Part shown: piece by piece, positions 43,677-53,500 of the stretch
Position numbering within the stretch: the first letter of the stretch is position 1
Layout of the letters: the number at the start of each line of letters is the position of its first letter
Origin: Streptomyces seoulensis
GTDB lineage: Bacteria; Actinomycetota; Actinomycetes; Streptomycetales; Streptomycetaceae
Reading direction: 5' to 3'
Length of the DNA: 64,000 nt
Assembly: GCF_004328625.1 (NCBI RefSeq)
Contig: NZ_CP032229.1
Coordinates: 5,270,001-5,334,000, forward strand
Translations under genes and position numbers: made by a program
The notes under the pieces: generated by a model
What the model saw: only the letters and a program-made list of their open reading frames with translations
Database searches by the model: none
Told to the model about the DNA's origin: nothing

Positions 43677-44818
43677 TACGCGTCCACTCCCTTGCTCGTC
43701 AGGGACTCGGTCACGGCGCCCAGCAGCTCCAGCCAGGCCGCCTCGAACTTGGCGACGGCCTCGTCCTCGAGCTGCTGGACGACCTCGTCGTAGGAGATGC
43801 CCAGCTTCTCCACGGCGGCGAGGTCGGCGCGGGCCTGCTCGTAGCGGCCGGTCACCGTGTCGCCGGTGATGTCACCGTGGTCGGCGGTGGCCTTGAGCGT
43901 GCCCTCGGGCATGGTGTTGACGGTGCCGGGGGCGACCAGCTCGTCCACGTACAGGGTGTCCTTGTACGCCGGGTCCTTCACGCCGGTGGAGGCCCACAGC
44001 GGGCGCTGCTTGTTGGCGGCGGCGGAGGTGAGGGCCTGCCAGCGGGCGGAGGAGAAGACATCCTCGTACGCCTCGTAGGCCAGACGGGCGTTGGCGAGGG
44101 CCGCGCGGCCCTTCAGGCCGAGGGCCTCGTCGGTGCCGATCGCGGTCAGGCGCTTGTCGATCTCGGAGTCCACGCGGGACACGAAGAAGGACGCCACCGA
44201 GTGGATCGTGGACAGGTCGAGGCCGCGCTCCTTGGCCTTCTCCAGGCCCGCCAGGTAGGCGTCCATGACGGCGCGGTAGCGCTCCAGGGAGAAGATCAGG
44301 GTCACGTTGACGCTGATGCCCAGGCCGATGACCTCGGTGATCGCCGGGAGGCCCGCCTCGGTGGCCGGGATCTTGATCATCACGTTGGGGCGGTCGACCA
44401 GCCAGAACAGCTGCTTGGCCTCGGCCACCGTGGCGACCGTGTCGTGGGCCAGACGAGGGTCGACCTCGATGGAGACCCGGCCGTCGCGGCCCTCGGTGGC
44501 GTCGTACACCCCGCGCAGCACGTCGGCCGCGTCCCGCACGTCGGCGGTCGTCATCATCCGCACGGCCTCGTCGACCGTGACACCGCGCACCGCGAGGTCG
44601 GTGAGCTGCTCCTCGTAACCCTCGCCGGAGCCGATGGCGGCCTGGAAGATCGAGGGGTTGGTGGTGACGCCGACGACGCCGCCGTCCGTCACGAGAGCGG
44701 CCAGGTCGCCCGAGGTGATCCGCTTGCGCGACAGGTCGTCCAGCCACACCGACACGCCCTCGTCGGCGAGACGCTTGAGGGCTCCGGGGGTGCTGATTGC
44801 TTCAGTCACAGTGCTCAT
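43676..44818 (-). CDS. tal: Transaldolase (tal, TalB/actinobacterial type)
   Basis: A 380-residue transaldolase of the long actinobacterial class. The Schiff-base Lys is in [15 protein letters not shown]; other motifs are [13 protein letters not shown] and [14 protein letters not shown]. It transfers a dihydroxyacetone unit between sedoheptulose 7-phosphate and glyceraldehyde 3-phosphate. ATG 44818 follows GAAGAAAG. It lies 34 bp after tkt and overlaps zwf by 1 bp. Confidence 0.96.
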   Translation of the reverse strand: MSTVTEAISTPGALKRLADEGVSVWLDDLSRKRITSGDLAALVTDGGVVGVTTNPSIFQAAIGSGEGYEEQLTDLAVRGVTVDEAVRMMTTADVRDAADVLRGVYDATEGRDGRVSIEVDPRLAHDTVATVAEAKQLFWLVDRPNVMIKIPATEAGLPAITEVIGLGISVNVTLIFSLERYRAVMDAYLAGLEKAKERGLDLSTIHSVASFFVSRVDSEIDKRLTAIGTDEALGLKGRAALANARLAYEAYEDVFSSARWQALTSAAANKQRPLWASTGVKDPAYKDTLYVDELVAPGTVNTMPEGTLKATADHGDITGDTVTGRYEQARADLAAVEKLGISYDEVVQQLEDEAVAKFEAAWLELLGAVTESLTSKGVDA

Positions 44819-44852
44819 CTTTCTTCGTCGCGTAATTCTGTGTCGCGGGGGA

Positions 44853-46928
44853 TCAGGCGCGCGCGGCGGCCAGCGAGGCGCGGGCGGCCGTGGCGACGTT
44901 CTCGGGGGTGAAGCCGTACTCGGCGAACAGGGCGTTCGCGTCGGCGGAGGCGCCGAAGTGCTCCAGAGAGACGATGCGGCCGGCATCACCCACATAGCGG
45001 TACCAGGTGAGGCCGATGCCCGCCTCGACGGAGACGCGGGCCTTCACGGCGGCCGGCAGGACGCTCTCGCGGTAGGCGGCCGGCTGCTGGTCGAACCACT
45101 CCACGCACGGCATGGACACCACGCGCGTGCCGGTGCCCTCGGCCTCCAGGGCGTCCCGGGCGGCCATGGCGAGCTGCACCTCGGAGCCGGTCGCCATGAT
45201 GATCACCTCCGGGACCTCGGTCGAGGAGTCGGCGAGCACGTAGCCGCCCTTGGCCGCGTCCTCGTTCGGAGCGTACGTCGGTACGCCCTGACGGGTGAGG
45301 GCGAGACCGTGCGGGGCCGGGTCGCTGGCGTGCCGCTTCAGGATCTCGGCCCAGGCGATCGCGGTCTCGTTGGCGTCCGCCGGGCGGACCACGTTCAGGC
45401 CCGGGATCGCGCGCAGCGAGGCCAGGTGCTCGACCGGCTGGTGGGTCGGGCCGTCCTCGCCGAGGCCGATGGAGTCGTGGGTCCACACATAGGTGACCGG
45501 GAGCTGCATCAGGGCCGACATACGGACGGCGTTGCGCATGTAGTCGGAGAACACCAGGAAGGTGCCGCCGTAGATGCGGGTGTTGCCGTGCAGCGCGATG
45601 CCGTTCATCTCCGCGGCCATGGAGAACTCACGGATACCGAAGTGGACGGTACGGCCGTACGGGTTCGCCTCGGGCAGCGGGTTGCCCTTCGGGAGGAAGG
45701 AGCTGGTCTTGTCGATCGTGGTGTTGTTGGAGCCGGCGAGGTCGGCCGAGCCGCCCCACAGCTCCGGCAGCACCGGGCCGAGCGCCTGGAGGATCTTGCC
45801 GGACGCGGCGCGGGTGGCGACGGACTTGCCCTCCTCGAACGTGGGGAGCGCGTCCTGCCAGCCCTCGGGCAGCTCGCCCTTGGAGACGCGGTCGAACAGC
45901 TCGGCGCGCTCGGGCTGGGCGGTGCGCCACTCGGCGATCTTCTTGTCCCAGGCGGCGTGCGCCTCGGCACCCCGGTCCAGGGCGCGGCGGGCGTGGCGCA
46001 GGACCTCGTCGGAGACCTCGAAGGTCTGCTCCGGGTCGAAGCCGAGGACGCGCTTGGTGGCCGCGATCTCCTCGTCGCCCAGGGCGGAGCCGTGGGACGC
46101 CTCGGTGTTCTGCGCGGTCGGCGCGGGCCAGGCGATGATCGTGCGCATGGCGATGATGGAGGGGCGGCCGGTCTCGGCCTTGGCGGCCTCCAGCGCGGCG
46201 TGCAGCGCGGGGACGTCCACGTCGCCGTCGGCGGTCGGCTCGATGCGCTGGGTGTGCCAGCCGTACGCCTCGTACCGCTTGAGGACGTCCTCGGACAGCG
46301 CGGTCGCGGTGTCGCCCTCGATGGAGATGTGGTTGTCGTCGTAGAGGAAGACGAGGTTGCCGAGCTTCTGGTGGCCGGCCAGCGAGGACGCCTCGGAGGA
46401 GACGCCCTCCTCCAGGTCGCCGTCGGAGACGATCGCCCAGATGGTGTGGTCGAAGGGGGAGGTGCCCTCGGGGGCCTCCGGGTCGAAGAGACCGCGCTCG
46501 TAGCGGGCGGCCATCGCCATGCCCACCGCGTTGGCGGCACCCTGGCCGAGCGGGCCGGTGGTGGTCTCCACACCGGCCGTGTGGCCGTACTCCGGGTGGC
46601 CGGGGGTCTTGGACCCCTGGGTGCGGAACGCCTTGAGGTCGTCCAGCTCCAGCTCGTACCCGGCGAGGAACAGCTGGGTGTAGAGGGTCAGCGAGGTGTG
46701 ACCGGGGGAGAGGACGAAGCGGTCACGGCCAGTCCACTCGGGGTCGGCCGGGTCGTGCTTCATCACCTTCTGAAAGATCGTGTACGCGGCAGGCGCGAGG
46801 CTCATCGCGGTGCCGGGGTGGCCGTTGCCGACCTTCTGCACCGCATCGGCCGCGAGAAGGCGGGCCGTGTCGACGGCGCGGCGGTCGAGATCGGTCCACT
46901 CGAAGCTCTCGGGTGTCTGCGTGCTCAT
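44853..46928 (-). CDS. tkt: Transketolase
   Basis: A 691-residue TPP-dependent transketolase. Motifs are [20 protein letters not shown], the TPP motif [20 protein letters not shown] with DDNHISIEG, and [20 protein letters not shown]. It moves two-carbon units in the non-oxidative pentose-phosphate branch. ATG 46928 gives the standard N-terminus [11 protein letters not shown]; the longer frame adds 13 unneeded residues. It is the first gene of a seven-gene operon (tkt-tal-zwf-opcA-pgi-gnd-phosphatase) and is divergent from an AraC regulator. Confidence 0.97.
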   Translation of the reverse strand: MSTQTPESFEWTDLDRRAVDTARLLAADAVQKVGNGHPGTAMSLAPAAYTIFQKVMKHDPADPEWTGRDRFVLSPGHTSLTLYTQLFLAGYELELDDLKAFRTQGSKTPGHPEYGHTAGVETTTGPLGQGAANAVGMAMAARYERGLFDPEAPEGTSPFDHTIWAIVSDGDLEEGVSSEASSLAGHQKLGNLVFLYDDNHISIEGDTATALSEDVLKRYEAYGWHTQRIEPTADGDVDVPALHAALEAAKAETGRPSIIAMRTIIAWPAPTAQNTEASHGSALGDEEIAATKRVLGFDPEQTFEVSDEVLRHARRALDRGAEAHAAWDKKIAEWRTAQPERAELFDRVSKGELPEGWQDALPTFEEGKSVATRAASGKILQALGPVLPELWGGSADLAGSNNTTIDKTSSFLPKGNPLPEANPYGRTVHFGIREFSMAAEMNGIALHGNTRIYGGTFLVFSDYMRNAVRMSALMQLPVTYVWTHDSIGLGEDGPTHQPVEHLASLRAIPGLNVVRPADANETAIAWAEILKRHASDPAPHGLALTRQGVPTYAPNEDAAKGGYVLADSSTEVPEVIIMATGSEVQLAMAARDALEAEGTGTRVVSMPCVEWFDQQPAAYRESVLPAAVKARVSVEAGIGLTWYRYVGDAGRIVSLEHFGASADANALFAEYGFTPENVATAARASLAAARA

Positions 46929-46965
46929 CTTCAAGAAGTCCTCTTCGGAAGCAGGGATATGGATC

Positions 46966-46996
46966 AAACGCGTTCAAACTTAAAAGTCTGACTTTT
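46966..46996. promoter_or_regulatory. Palindromes in the tkt/AraC divergent promoter region
   Basis: The 144-bp divergent gap is AT-rich for this genome. AAAAGTC (46982-46988), T, GACTTTT (46990-46996) is a perfect 7-1-7 inverted repeat. AACGCGTT (46967-46974) is an 8-bp palindrome next to it. Their place suggests operators for the pentose-phosphate operon, possibly read by the divergent AraC protein or by a LacI-type repressor. Confidence 0.45.
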
Positions 46997-47072
46997 TCGC
47001 GGAAAGGTCGGGGTGTGTCAGCCTGTGGTGAATCTGGGACACCGATCGCTTGATAGGAACGGCAAATCGAAC

Positions 47073-47978
47073 ATGGCGGACAGATCGCCTCAAGGTGTGG
47101 GTCACGGCACGGACGGTGACGGGATCAGGACCTTCCCCTTCCCGACCGAGCTGGCCGTGGGCGGTGTCGGCATGCAGGTCGGCGCCATGGGTGAGGACCG
47201 CACCTGGCATGCGGATGCCCCGCTGGACCGGGTCCACCGCATCGACTTCCACGTGGTGATGCTGTTCACCGAGGGCCCGGTCCGGCACATGATCGACTTC
47301 GCCGAGTACGAGGCCGGCGCGGGGGACGTGCTCTGGATCCGCCCCGGCCAGGTGCACCGCTTCTCCCGCACCAGCCGGTACCGGGGCACCGTGCTGACCA
47401 TGCAGCCCGGCTTCCTGCCCCGCTCCACCGTCGAGGCGACCGGGCTGTACCGCTACGACCTGCCGCCGCTGCTGCACCCCGACCCGGCCCAGCGCACCGC
47501 GCTGCGGGACTCCCTCGCCCAGCTCGGCCGCGAGTACGAGGACACCGCGACCCTGCCGATCAGCCTGCACACCGCCGTCCTGCGGCACAGCCTCACCGCG
47601 TTCCTGCTCCGCCTCGCCCACCTCGCGGCCAGCTCCGCCGAGGCCAACCGGAGCCAGGCGGACACCACCTTCACCCTGTTCCGGGACGCGGTGGAGCGCG
47701 GCTTCCACTCCAACCACAGCGTCAACGCCTATGCGGACGCGCTCGGTTACTCCCGTCGCACCCTCGTCCGCGCGGTCCGCGCCGCCACCGGCCAGACCCC
47801 CAAGGGCTTCATCGACAAACGCGTCGTCCTGGAGGCCAAACGCCTCCTCGCCCACACCGACATGCCCATCGGCCGCGTCGGCGCCGCCATCGGCTTCCCG
47901 GACGCGGCCAACTTCTCCAAGTTCTTCCACCTGCACACCGGATTCACCCCGGTCGGCTTCCGGGCGGAACTGAGCTGA
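47073..47978 (+). CDS. AraC-family transcriptional regulator
   Basis: A 301-residue regulator. An N-terminal cupin-like sensing domain (FHVVMLFTEGPVRHMIDF, then DVLWIRPGQVHRFSR) is followed by a C-terminal double HTH (VNAYADALGYSRRTLVRAVR and MPIGRVGAAIGFPDAANFSK, ending FHLHTGFTPVGFRAEL). ATG 47073 has AGGAAC about 14 bases upstream. It is divergent from tkt, so it may control the pentose-phosphate operon, though the ligand is unknown. It converges with the GH16 gene. Confidence 0.92.
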   Translation: MADRSPQGVGHGTDGDGIRTFPFPTELAVGGVGMQVGAMGEDRTWHADAPLDRVHRIDFHVVMLFTEGPVRHMIDFAEYEAGAGDVLWIRPGQVHRFSRTSRYRGTVLTMQPGFLPRSTVEATGLYRYDLPPLLHPDPAQRTALRDSLAQLGREYEDTATLPISLHTAVLRHSLTAFLLRLAHLAASSAEANRSQADTTFTLFRDAVERGFHSNHSVNAYADALGYSRRTLVRAVRAATGQTPKGFIDKRVVLEAKRLLAHTDMPIGRVGAAIGFPDAANFSKFFHLHTGFTPVGFRAELS

Positions 47979-48001
47979 CGCCCGTCGGGAGCCACCTGCG
48001 A

Positions 48002-48036
48002 CGGCGGCGCCGGGCCTGGTGAGCCCGGCGCCGCCG
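48002..48036. terminator. GC hairpin terminator between convergent AraC and GH16 genes
   Basis: A perfect 14-bp stem CGGCGGCGCCGGGC / GCCCGGCGCCGCCG with a 7-base loop sits 24 bp after the AraC stop and 11 bp from the GH16 stop. There is no T-run, and its position fits a bidirectional terminator. Confidence 0.75.
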
Positions 48037-48046
48037 CTCGCTTTCG

Positions 48047-49459
48047 TCAGTGCGCGAAGCTGAACCAGTTCACGTTCACGAAGTCGGCCGGCTGGCCGCT
48101 GCTGAAGGTGAGGTAGACGTCGTGGGTGCCGGTGACGGAGCTGATGTTGGCCGGGACGGTCTGCCAGTTCTGCCAGCCGCCGGTGCCGGACAGGGCGAAA
48201 CTGCCGATGGGGGCGTTGGAGCGGCTGTCGAGCCGTACCTCGACCAGGCCGCCCACCCCGGACGCCGCCCCGCCGGCGACGCGGGCCTTGAACTGGGTGG
48301 CGGGCGTCGAGCCGAAGTTGACGCCCTTGTACTGCGCCCAGTCGCCGTTGGAGACGTAGCTGAGGTTCTGGCCGCCGCCGGAGTCCGTGGTGGTCTCCGT
48401 GTTCAGGCCGGACTGGCTGTCGAAGGACTCGGCCTGGATGGTGCCGTAGGCGTCGCGGTTGCCGGTGGGCGGGGGAGTGGTGCCGCCGCCGCTGCCGGAC
48501 TGGAGCACCTGGACGTAGTCGACGGTCATCGGGTGGCCCGGGTCGGTGTCGGCGTAGGGGCCGCCGCCGAAGGCACCCGGGAAGCCGCCGCCCATCGCCA
48601 CGTTGAGGATGAGGAAGTAGCCGTGCTTCGTGGCGTTGTTCCAGGTCGTGGCGTCGAACTGGTTCGCCCGCACGGTGTGCAGGTTGACCCCGTCGACGTA
48701 GAAGCGGATCTCCTCGACGGAGGTCGAGCGGTCCCACTCCATCGCGTAGGTGTGGAACGCGGACTGGCAGCTGCTGCCGGGGCAGGCCACCGAATTGCCC
48801 ACGCCGGTGGTCTCGTTGCACGGGCCCCCGGGGTTGGTGCCGCAGTGGAACGTGGACCAGACGGTGTTCAGGCCCTGGACGTTCTCCATGATGTCCAGCT
48901 CGCCGACGCCCGGCCAGTTCTGGTAGTTGCCCCGGTACGGCGCCCCCAGCGCCCAGAACGCCGGCCAGTAGCCCTTGGCCGCCGCGCCCGTGACGTTCGG
49001 CATCTGGATGCGCGCCTGCACCCGCAGCTTGCCGCCCGCCGGGGGCTGGAAGTCGGTGCGGTTGGTCTCGATACGGCCCGAGGTCCAGCGGCCGGAGGAG
49101 TCGCGGCGCGGGGTGATCTGGAGGTTGCCGTTGCCGTCGAGCGCGACGTTGCTGGTGCTGTTGGTCATCGTCTCGACCTCGCCGGTGCCCCAGTTGGCGG
49201 CGCCGCCCGGATAAGAAGTCCCGGTGTCGTACTGCCAGTTGGCGGTGTTCACGCCGGAGCCGGCCGAGCCGTTGAAGTCGTCCAGGAACACCTGGGTCCA
49301 GCCGGACGGCGGCGTCGGGGCCGACGCGTCGGCGGGCGCGACACCGGCCACCGCGGCCGCGGCCGCGAGCCCCAGCGTGCCTATGGCGGCGACCAGCGCC
49401 CGCCGGACAGAACGCCGGCGTCTGCCGCCGGCCGGGGAGGTGCCGGAGGTTTCACTCAT
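48047..49459 (-). CDS. Secreted GH16 endo-beta-glucanase with C-terminal CBM6-like domain
   Basis: A 470-residue secreted enzyme. A twin-arginine-like start (GRRRRSVRR) and a hydrophobic segment end near ADASAP (residue 46). GH16 follows (50-320) with the catalytic Glu187-Leu-Asp189-Ile-Met-Glu192 in VGELDIMENVQ. A short GGGTTPPPTG linker precedes a CBM6/35-like domain (335-470, IQAESFDSQSGLNTE ... FVNVNWFSF). It resembles laminarinase or 1,3-1,4-glucanase. A CebR-like operator lies about 50 bp upstream, so induction by beta-gluco-oligosaccharides is likely. Confidence 0.94.
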   Translation of the reverse strand: MSETSGTSPAGGRRRRSVRRALVAAIGTLGLAAAAAVAGVAPADASAPTPPSGWTQVFLDDFNGSAGSGVNTANWQYDTGTSYPGGAANWGTGEVETMTNSTSNVALDGNGNLQITPRRDSSGRWTSGRIETNRTDFQPPAGGKLRVQARIQMPNVTGAAAKGYWPAFWALGAPYRGNYQNWPGVGELDIMENVQGLNTVWSTFHCGTNPGGPCNETTGVGNSVACPGSSCQSAFHTYAMEWDRSTSVEEIRFYVDGVNLHTVRANQFDATTWNNATKHGYFLILNVAMGGGFPGAFGGGPYADTDPGHPMTVDYVQVLQSGSGGGTTPPPTGNRDAYGTIQAESFDSQSGLNTETTTDSGGGQNLSYVSNGDWAQYKGVNFGSTPATQFKARVAGGAASGVGGLVEVRLDSRSNAPIGSFALSGTGGWQNWQTVPANISSVTGTHDVYLTFSSGQPADFVNVNWFSFAH

Positions 49460-49510
49460 GGGGGTGCCTTCCGGGGTACGGGATGGGGTGCGGGGACCCC
49501 GTGAGCCTCT

Positions 49511-49524
49511 TGAGAGCGCTCTCA
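49511..49524. promoter_or_regulatory. CebR-like operator TGAGAGCGCTCTCA
   Basis: A perfect 14-bp palindrome 52 bp upstream of the GH16 start. It differs from the classic Streptomyces CebR site (TGGGAGCGCTCCCA) only by symmetric A/T changes. LacI-family repressors of cellulose/beta-glucan utilisation read such sites. Confidence 0.8.
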
Positions 49525-49641
49525 GGGTGCGTACAAGGTGCTCCCCGCACCTGCGGCCGTCAAGGGTTGAAGCAGGGAAAGTCCGTACCAGTCCGGGGAG
49601 TTCAGTGCGTGAAGGCGCGCGTACCGGTGCGGATCGCCCGC

Positions 49642-50244
49642 TCAGCAGGAGGTGGCCGGAGTGATCTTCCGGACCTCCGCCCCCGGCACGACGACCTGCC
49701 GTTCGGTGCCGCCCGTGGTGCGGATCAGTGTGACCTTGTCCGGCTGGTAGGCCACCAGTTCACCGCAGAGCGGCCCGGCCGGGGTGGTCACCTTCACCAG
49801 ATCGGCCGACGGTTCCTCCGACTTGGTCCAGGAGACGAACAGGGCGCCGACGACCAGGGCCACCCCGAGGGTCAGCGCGACCGCGCTGACGTACACGGCT
49901 CTCCGCACCCGGCCGATCTCCTTCAGCGTCCACTCGCGCAGCACCTGCCCGCCCAGCCGCACCCGTTCGCCCGGCCTGCCGAAGGACGCGCGCACCGCGA
50001 ACAGCGAGCCGGCCAGGAGCAGCAGGAAGGCCCCGACCAGCAGCCATACGGCCACCGTCCGCCAGGGTGTCTCCAGCGCGGACAGGTCGTCGCGGCCCTT
50101 CAGCGCGGTGACGACTGTGACCAGTGCGGTGAGGCCCAGCAGGCCGTTGCGCCAGCCCTCGGCCTGCTTGCGGAGTACGTCCAGCTGTCCGAACTCCAGC
50201 TCGCGCGCCAGCTCCGCCCACCGGCGGTCCGTGCCCGCGCTCAT
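49642..50244 (-). CDS. Membrane protein, third gene of the caspase-HSP90 operon
   Basis: A 200-residue protein of unknown family. Predicted TM segments are at about 33-48, 63-85 (VAVWLLVGAFLLLLAGSLFA) and 117-139 (VSAVALTLGVALVVGALFVS). The N-terminus is amphipathic. The 60-residue tail contains two Cys (near 159 and at the last residue 200), which could form a disulfide if outside. ATG 50244 overlaps the zinc-ribbon gene's stop by 4 bp and follows GGGGAGCGGG. As part of a conflict-type operon, it may be the membrane anchor or the effector. Confidence 0.85.
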   Translation of the reverse strand: MSAGTDRRWAELARELEFGQLDVLRKQAEGWRNGLLGLTALVTVVTALKGRDDLSALETPWRTVAVWLLVGAFLLLLAGSLFAVRASFGRPGERVRLGGQVLREWTLKEIGRVRRAVYVSAVALTLGVALVVGALFVSWTKSEEPSADLVKVTTPAGPLCGELVAYQPDKVTLIRTTGGTERQVVVPGAEVRKITPATSC

Positions 50245-50588
50245 GTCCCGCTCCCCGAGGCGGGCTTGAGCCGCCAGTAGGCTCCGCAGCCCACGAAGAG
50301 GGCGCCCTCCGGCAGCCCGTCGTGGCCGAACCCGCATTCGCAGTACAGCACTTCGTCCGCGACCACCGCCGATCGCTTCTCCGGGGGCAGTGCCTTGTCG
50401 CGCTTCCACGGCAGGCCCTTCGAGCCGACGACACCGAGCGGGAAGTCCGTCGCGCTGGTGCCGTGGCAGCGCGGGCAGGGGCCGGTCACGGTGACCGTGC
50501 TCGACACCGAGGTCAGCTGGAACTCGCTCTCGTCCCTTACACCGAGGTCGAGTTGGGCGTAGGACAGGTCGAGGTTGTGCGCGGTCAT
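50241..50588 (-). CDS. Zinc-ribbon protein, second gene of the caspase-HSP90 operon
   Basis: A 115-residue protein of unknown family. Cys38 and Cys41 (GPCPRCHG) and Cys83 and Cys85 (LYCECGFGHD), with His89 and Cys101 nearby, suggest a structural zinc site. The N-terminus MTAHNLDLSYAQLDLG is acidic. ATG 50588 overlaps the stop of the large caspase gene by 4 bp and its stop overlaps the membrane-protein start by 4 bp. It therefore sits translationally coupled in the middle of a three-gene operon. An adaptor or sensor role is inference. Confidence 0.85.
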   Translation of the reverse strand: MTAHNLDLSYAQLDLGVRDESEFQLTSVSSTVTVTGPCPRCHGTSATDFPLGVVGSKGLPWKRDKALPPEKRSAVVADEVLYCECGFGHDGLPEGALFVGCGAYWRLKPASGSGT

Positions 50589-53500
50589 GGGACGGGCTCC
50601 TCCTCCGGCTGTGGTGCGTCGCCGTCCTTGGGGACGCGCAGGCCGAACATCGGTGCGTACAGGGTGAGCCGGTCCGTGACCCAGGCGTCGTCGGTGTCGA
50701 GTTCGCTCGCCAGGGCGGCGATCCGCTCCGCCGGCAGGGTGCCGGAGACGGCGGGGGCGCGGCCGTTCAGCCCCTCGCTGAGCAGGATGAGGTCCTGCCA
50801 CAGCGGGAGTTCGTCCGGCGCCTCGGGGGCGTCGACCACGATGCCGAGCGGTTCGTAGCAGCGGAGGCGGGCGTGGACCTCGCGGACGGTGCGGCCGGCG
50901 CGGGCGGCCACGGCGACGATCTCGAAGGGGGTGAGGACGGGGGACTCGCGGGGCTTCGCGCCGGTCATGCCTTCGGAGAGGGCGAGGATCTCGTACCGGT
51001 CCGGCTTGATCTGCTGGAGGAGCCGGCGCTCCTCCCCGGTCAGCTCCGGTACCGGAGCGCCGAGTGCGCGGTAGGGGGCGAGGCGGTCCAGTACGTCGCC
51101 GATGGTCAGGAGGGAGCGGAGCGCGTACTGGGCGATGTGGAGCGGGGCCAGAGTGATCCAGTCGGCCCGGATGGTGTCGGCGCTGTCGAGCTGGAGGATG
51201 TCGGTGAGCAGCTCGGAGTCGGCCTCGGTGGGGGTGAGCGACAGAGCCTCCGCGGTCAGCACGGGCGGCTGCTTGCCGAGGTGGGGCGCGTGCCTGGTGA
51301 GCCGCTCATGACTGTCCCGGAGCGACTCCCCGAGCCCGCCCGCCGTGTAGACCAGCGTGGCCGCCGTCCACGGTACGGCCGCGTCCAGGCTGCCGACGAG
51401 CACGGCCATCCGGTCACGCGGGGAGAGGTCGACCCAGTACCGCAGCGGCTCCAGGTCCTCGGGCACCTCCATGCCGAACATGGCCAGCCGTCGCACGCGC
51501 TCGACGAAGCGGTGCCACGGTTCGAAGTCCTGATCGGAACCGAGGCCGCGGAACGCCCCGCCGGGCGCGTAGCACAGTGCCAGCAGGTCCAGCGGCACCG
51601 AACGGGTGCGCAGGGCGGGCCCGTTGTCCCCGTCGACGGTGAGCAGTTTCAGATCCGCGCGGGCGAGCGGCGGCAACGGGTCGTTCTGCTGCGGGAGTTC
51701 GGGCAGCAGGCCGGCGGACGGTCCGGCGAGACCGCTGACGGAGCGCAGCACTTCCTCCACCGTGGTCTCCTGGCTCGCCGCCAGCGCCAGCAGGGACTGG
51801 AGACTCGGATCGGGCGTTCCGCTCTCCGGCTCCCAGAAGGTACGGAAGAGTTCCCACTGCTTGTCGCTGGGCGCGGCCGGGAGCAACTGGTCCTCGGTGG
51901 GCAGCCGGTACCCGTACCGCTCCCAGTGCCGCAGCTGCTCCAGCACATCGGCGCTCGTCGTGTCCAGCCGGTCGGCGATGCGGGCGATGTGCACGGGAAG
52001 CACCTCGGCGGGCAGCCCCCGGCCGGAGTAGCCGGCCCCGTGCTCCGTCCAGCCCGCCAGCAACTCGGCGTCCCGGACCGTGGCACGGTGTTCCAGCAGC
52101 GAGTCGGGCACGTGGGGGATCGCGAGGCCGAACGGCCGGTAGCGGGAGGCGCGTTGCAACAGGGTCCCGATGCCCGATTCCCTGGACGCCGCGATGGAGA
52201 GCAGAGCCCCCACGGCGGGTTGCCGCTCGGCCCGGCCGGGCTCGGCCCAGTCGGTCATCCAGTCGATCAGATCGAGGTCCACCGGCTGGGGAACGAAGTC
52301 CAGCTCGGTGGTGCCGTCGGGCGGGACCGCCGGCACCCGCAGCTCGGGCGTCAGCAGGGCGAACCGGCGCAGGGCACGCAGCACGTGTGCCACCGTCTGC
52401 CTGGTGCGCAGGGCGTGCACCACGAGGCTGCGGACCGAACCGGCCGCGTTGTCCAGCAGGGCGTTGTCGCCGGGGCGGGGGACCGGGTGGCCGCGCAGGT
52501 CCAGCGGCAGGACGTAGGTGTCCCCCTCCGGATTCGCGGCCGGTCCGGCTCCCTGGTCCCGCAGCACGGCTCGGCGCCACGCCGTCGCGAACTGGTTCCT
52601 GGGGCTCCTGCCGTCCTCGAAGCGGCGCGGCAGCAACGCCTTGTCGTCCGGGAACCAGCCCACCTCGTCGAGCGCCACCTCGGGCCGCTGATACTCGGCC
52701 GACCGGTACACGGGCAGCGTCAGCCCCCGGCCGGCCAGCCGCTCCGCGACCGCCCCCGCCAGCCCGACGTCCTGGCTCTCCAGCTGCCACAGCCACGCCA
52801 TCTCCAGCCCCTCCCAGCCCGGCAGATCGTCGGCGGCGGCGCGGACCTGTTCCCCGGCCCACTCGCGGTCCCACTCCAGCATGCTGTTGCGGTTGACGCT
52901 GAGCTGGGGGACGTGGGCGCCGGAGAGGTTGATGACATAGCCGAAGGGCGTCGCGGAGGTGACGATGCCGTCCGAGAGCACCGCGCCGTTGCCCGACACC
53001 CACCAGACCGGCCCGCGCGCGTTCAGCGGTTCGGCCGGGGCGGGCTCGTCCTCGGCGGAAGGGTGGCGCAGTCGGTCGGGCTCGCGGACGAGCGGTTCCC
53101 GGCCGTCCTCCTCCAGCGTCAGCCGGTACTCGCTGAGCCGCACCTGATGGTTCATCACCTTGCGGACGGAGAGCGCCTCGTCGTCCGCCTCGGGCTCGCA
53201 GAGCATCAGCCGGACCCGGGTGCCGCCCTCCCGCACGGGGTCGGGGTCGTTGTCGCTGTAGGGGCGGATGCGGAACAGGCCGCTGCTGCTGGAGATGTCG
53301 ACGACCAGCGCCTGCCCGGCCGTGGTGCCGTTCGCGCGGACCTCGCGGGTCACCAGGGACACCTCGTCGGCGATCATGAAGTAGCTGAGCACGCCGATCC
53401 CGAACCGGCTGTACGGGTAGAGCCGCAGCTCCGGGTCCTCGGCCAGCCAGCGGGCCTGTTCCTGGCCGAAGGCGCGGGTCTGCGCGAAGCGGCGGCCGGC

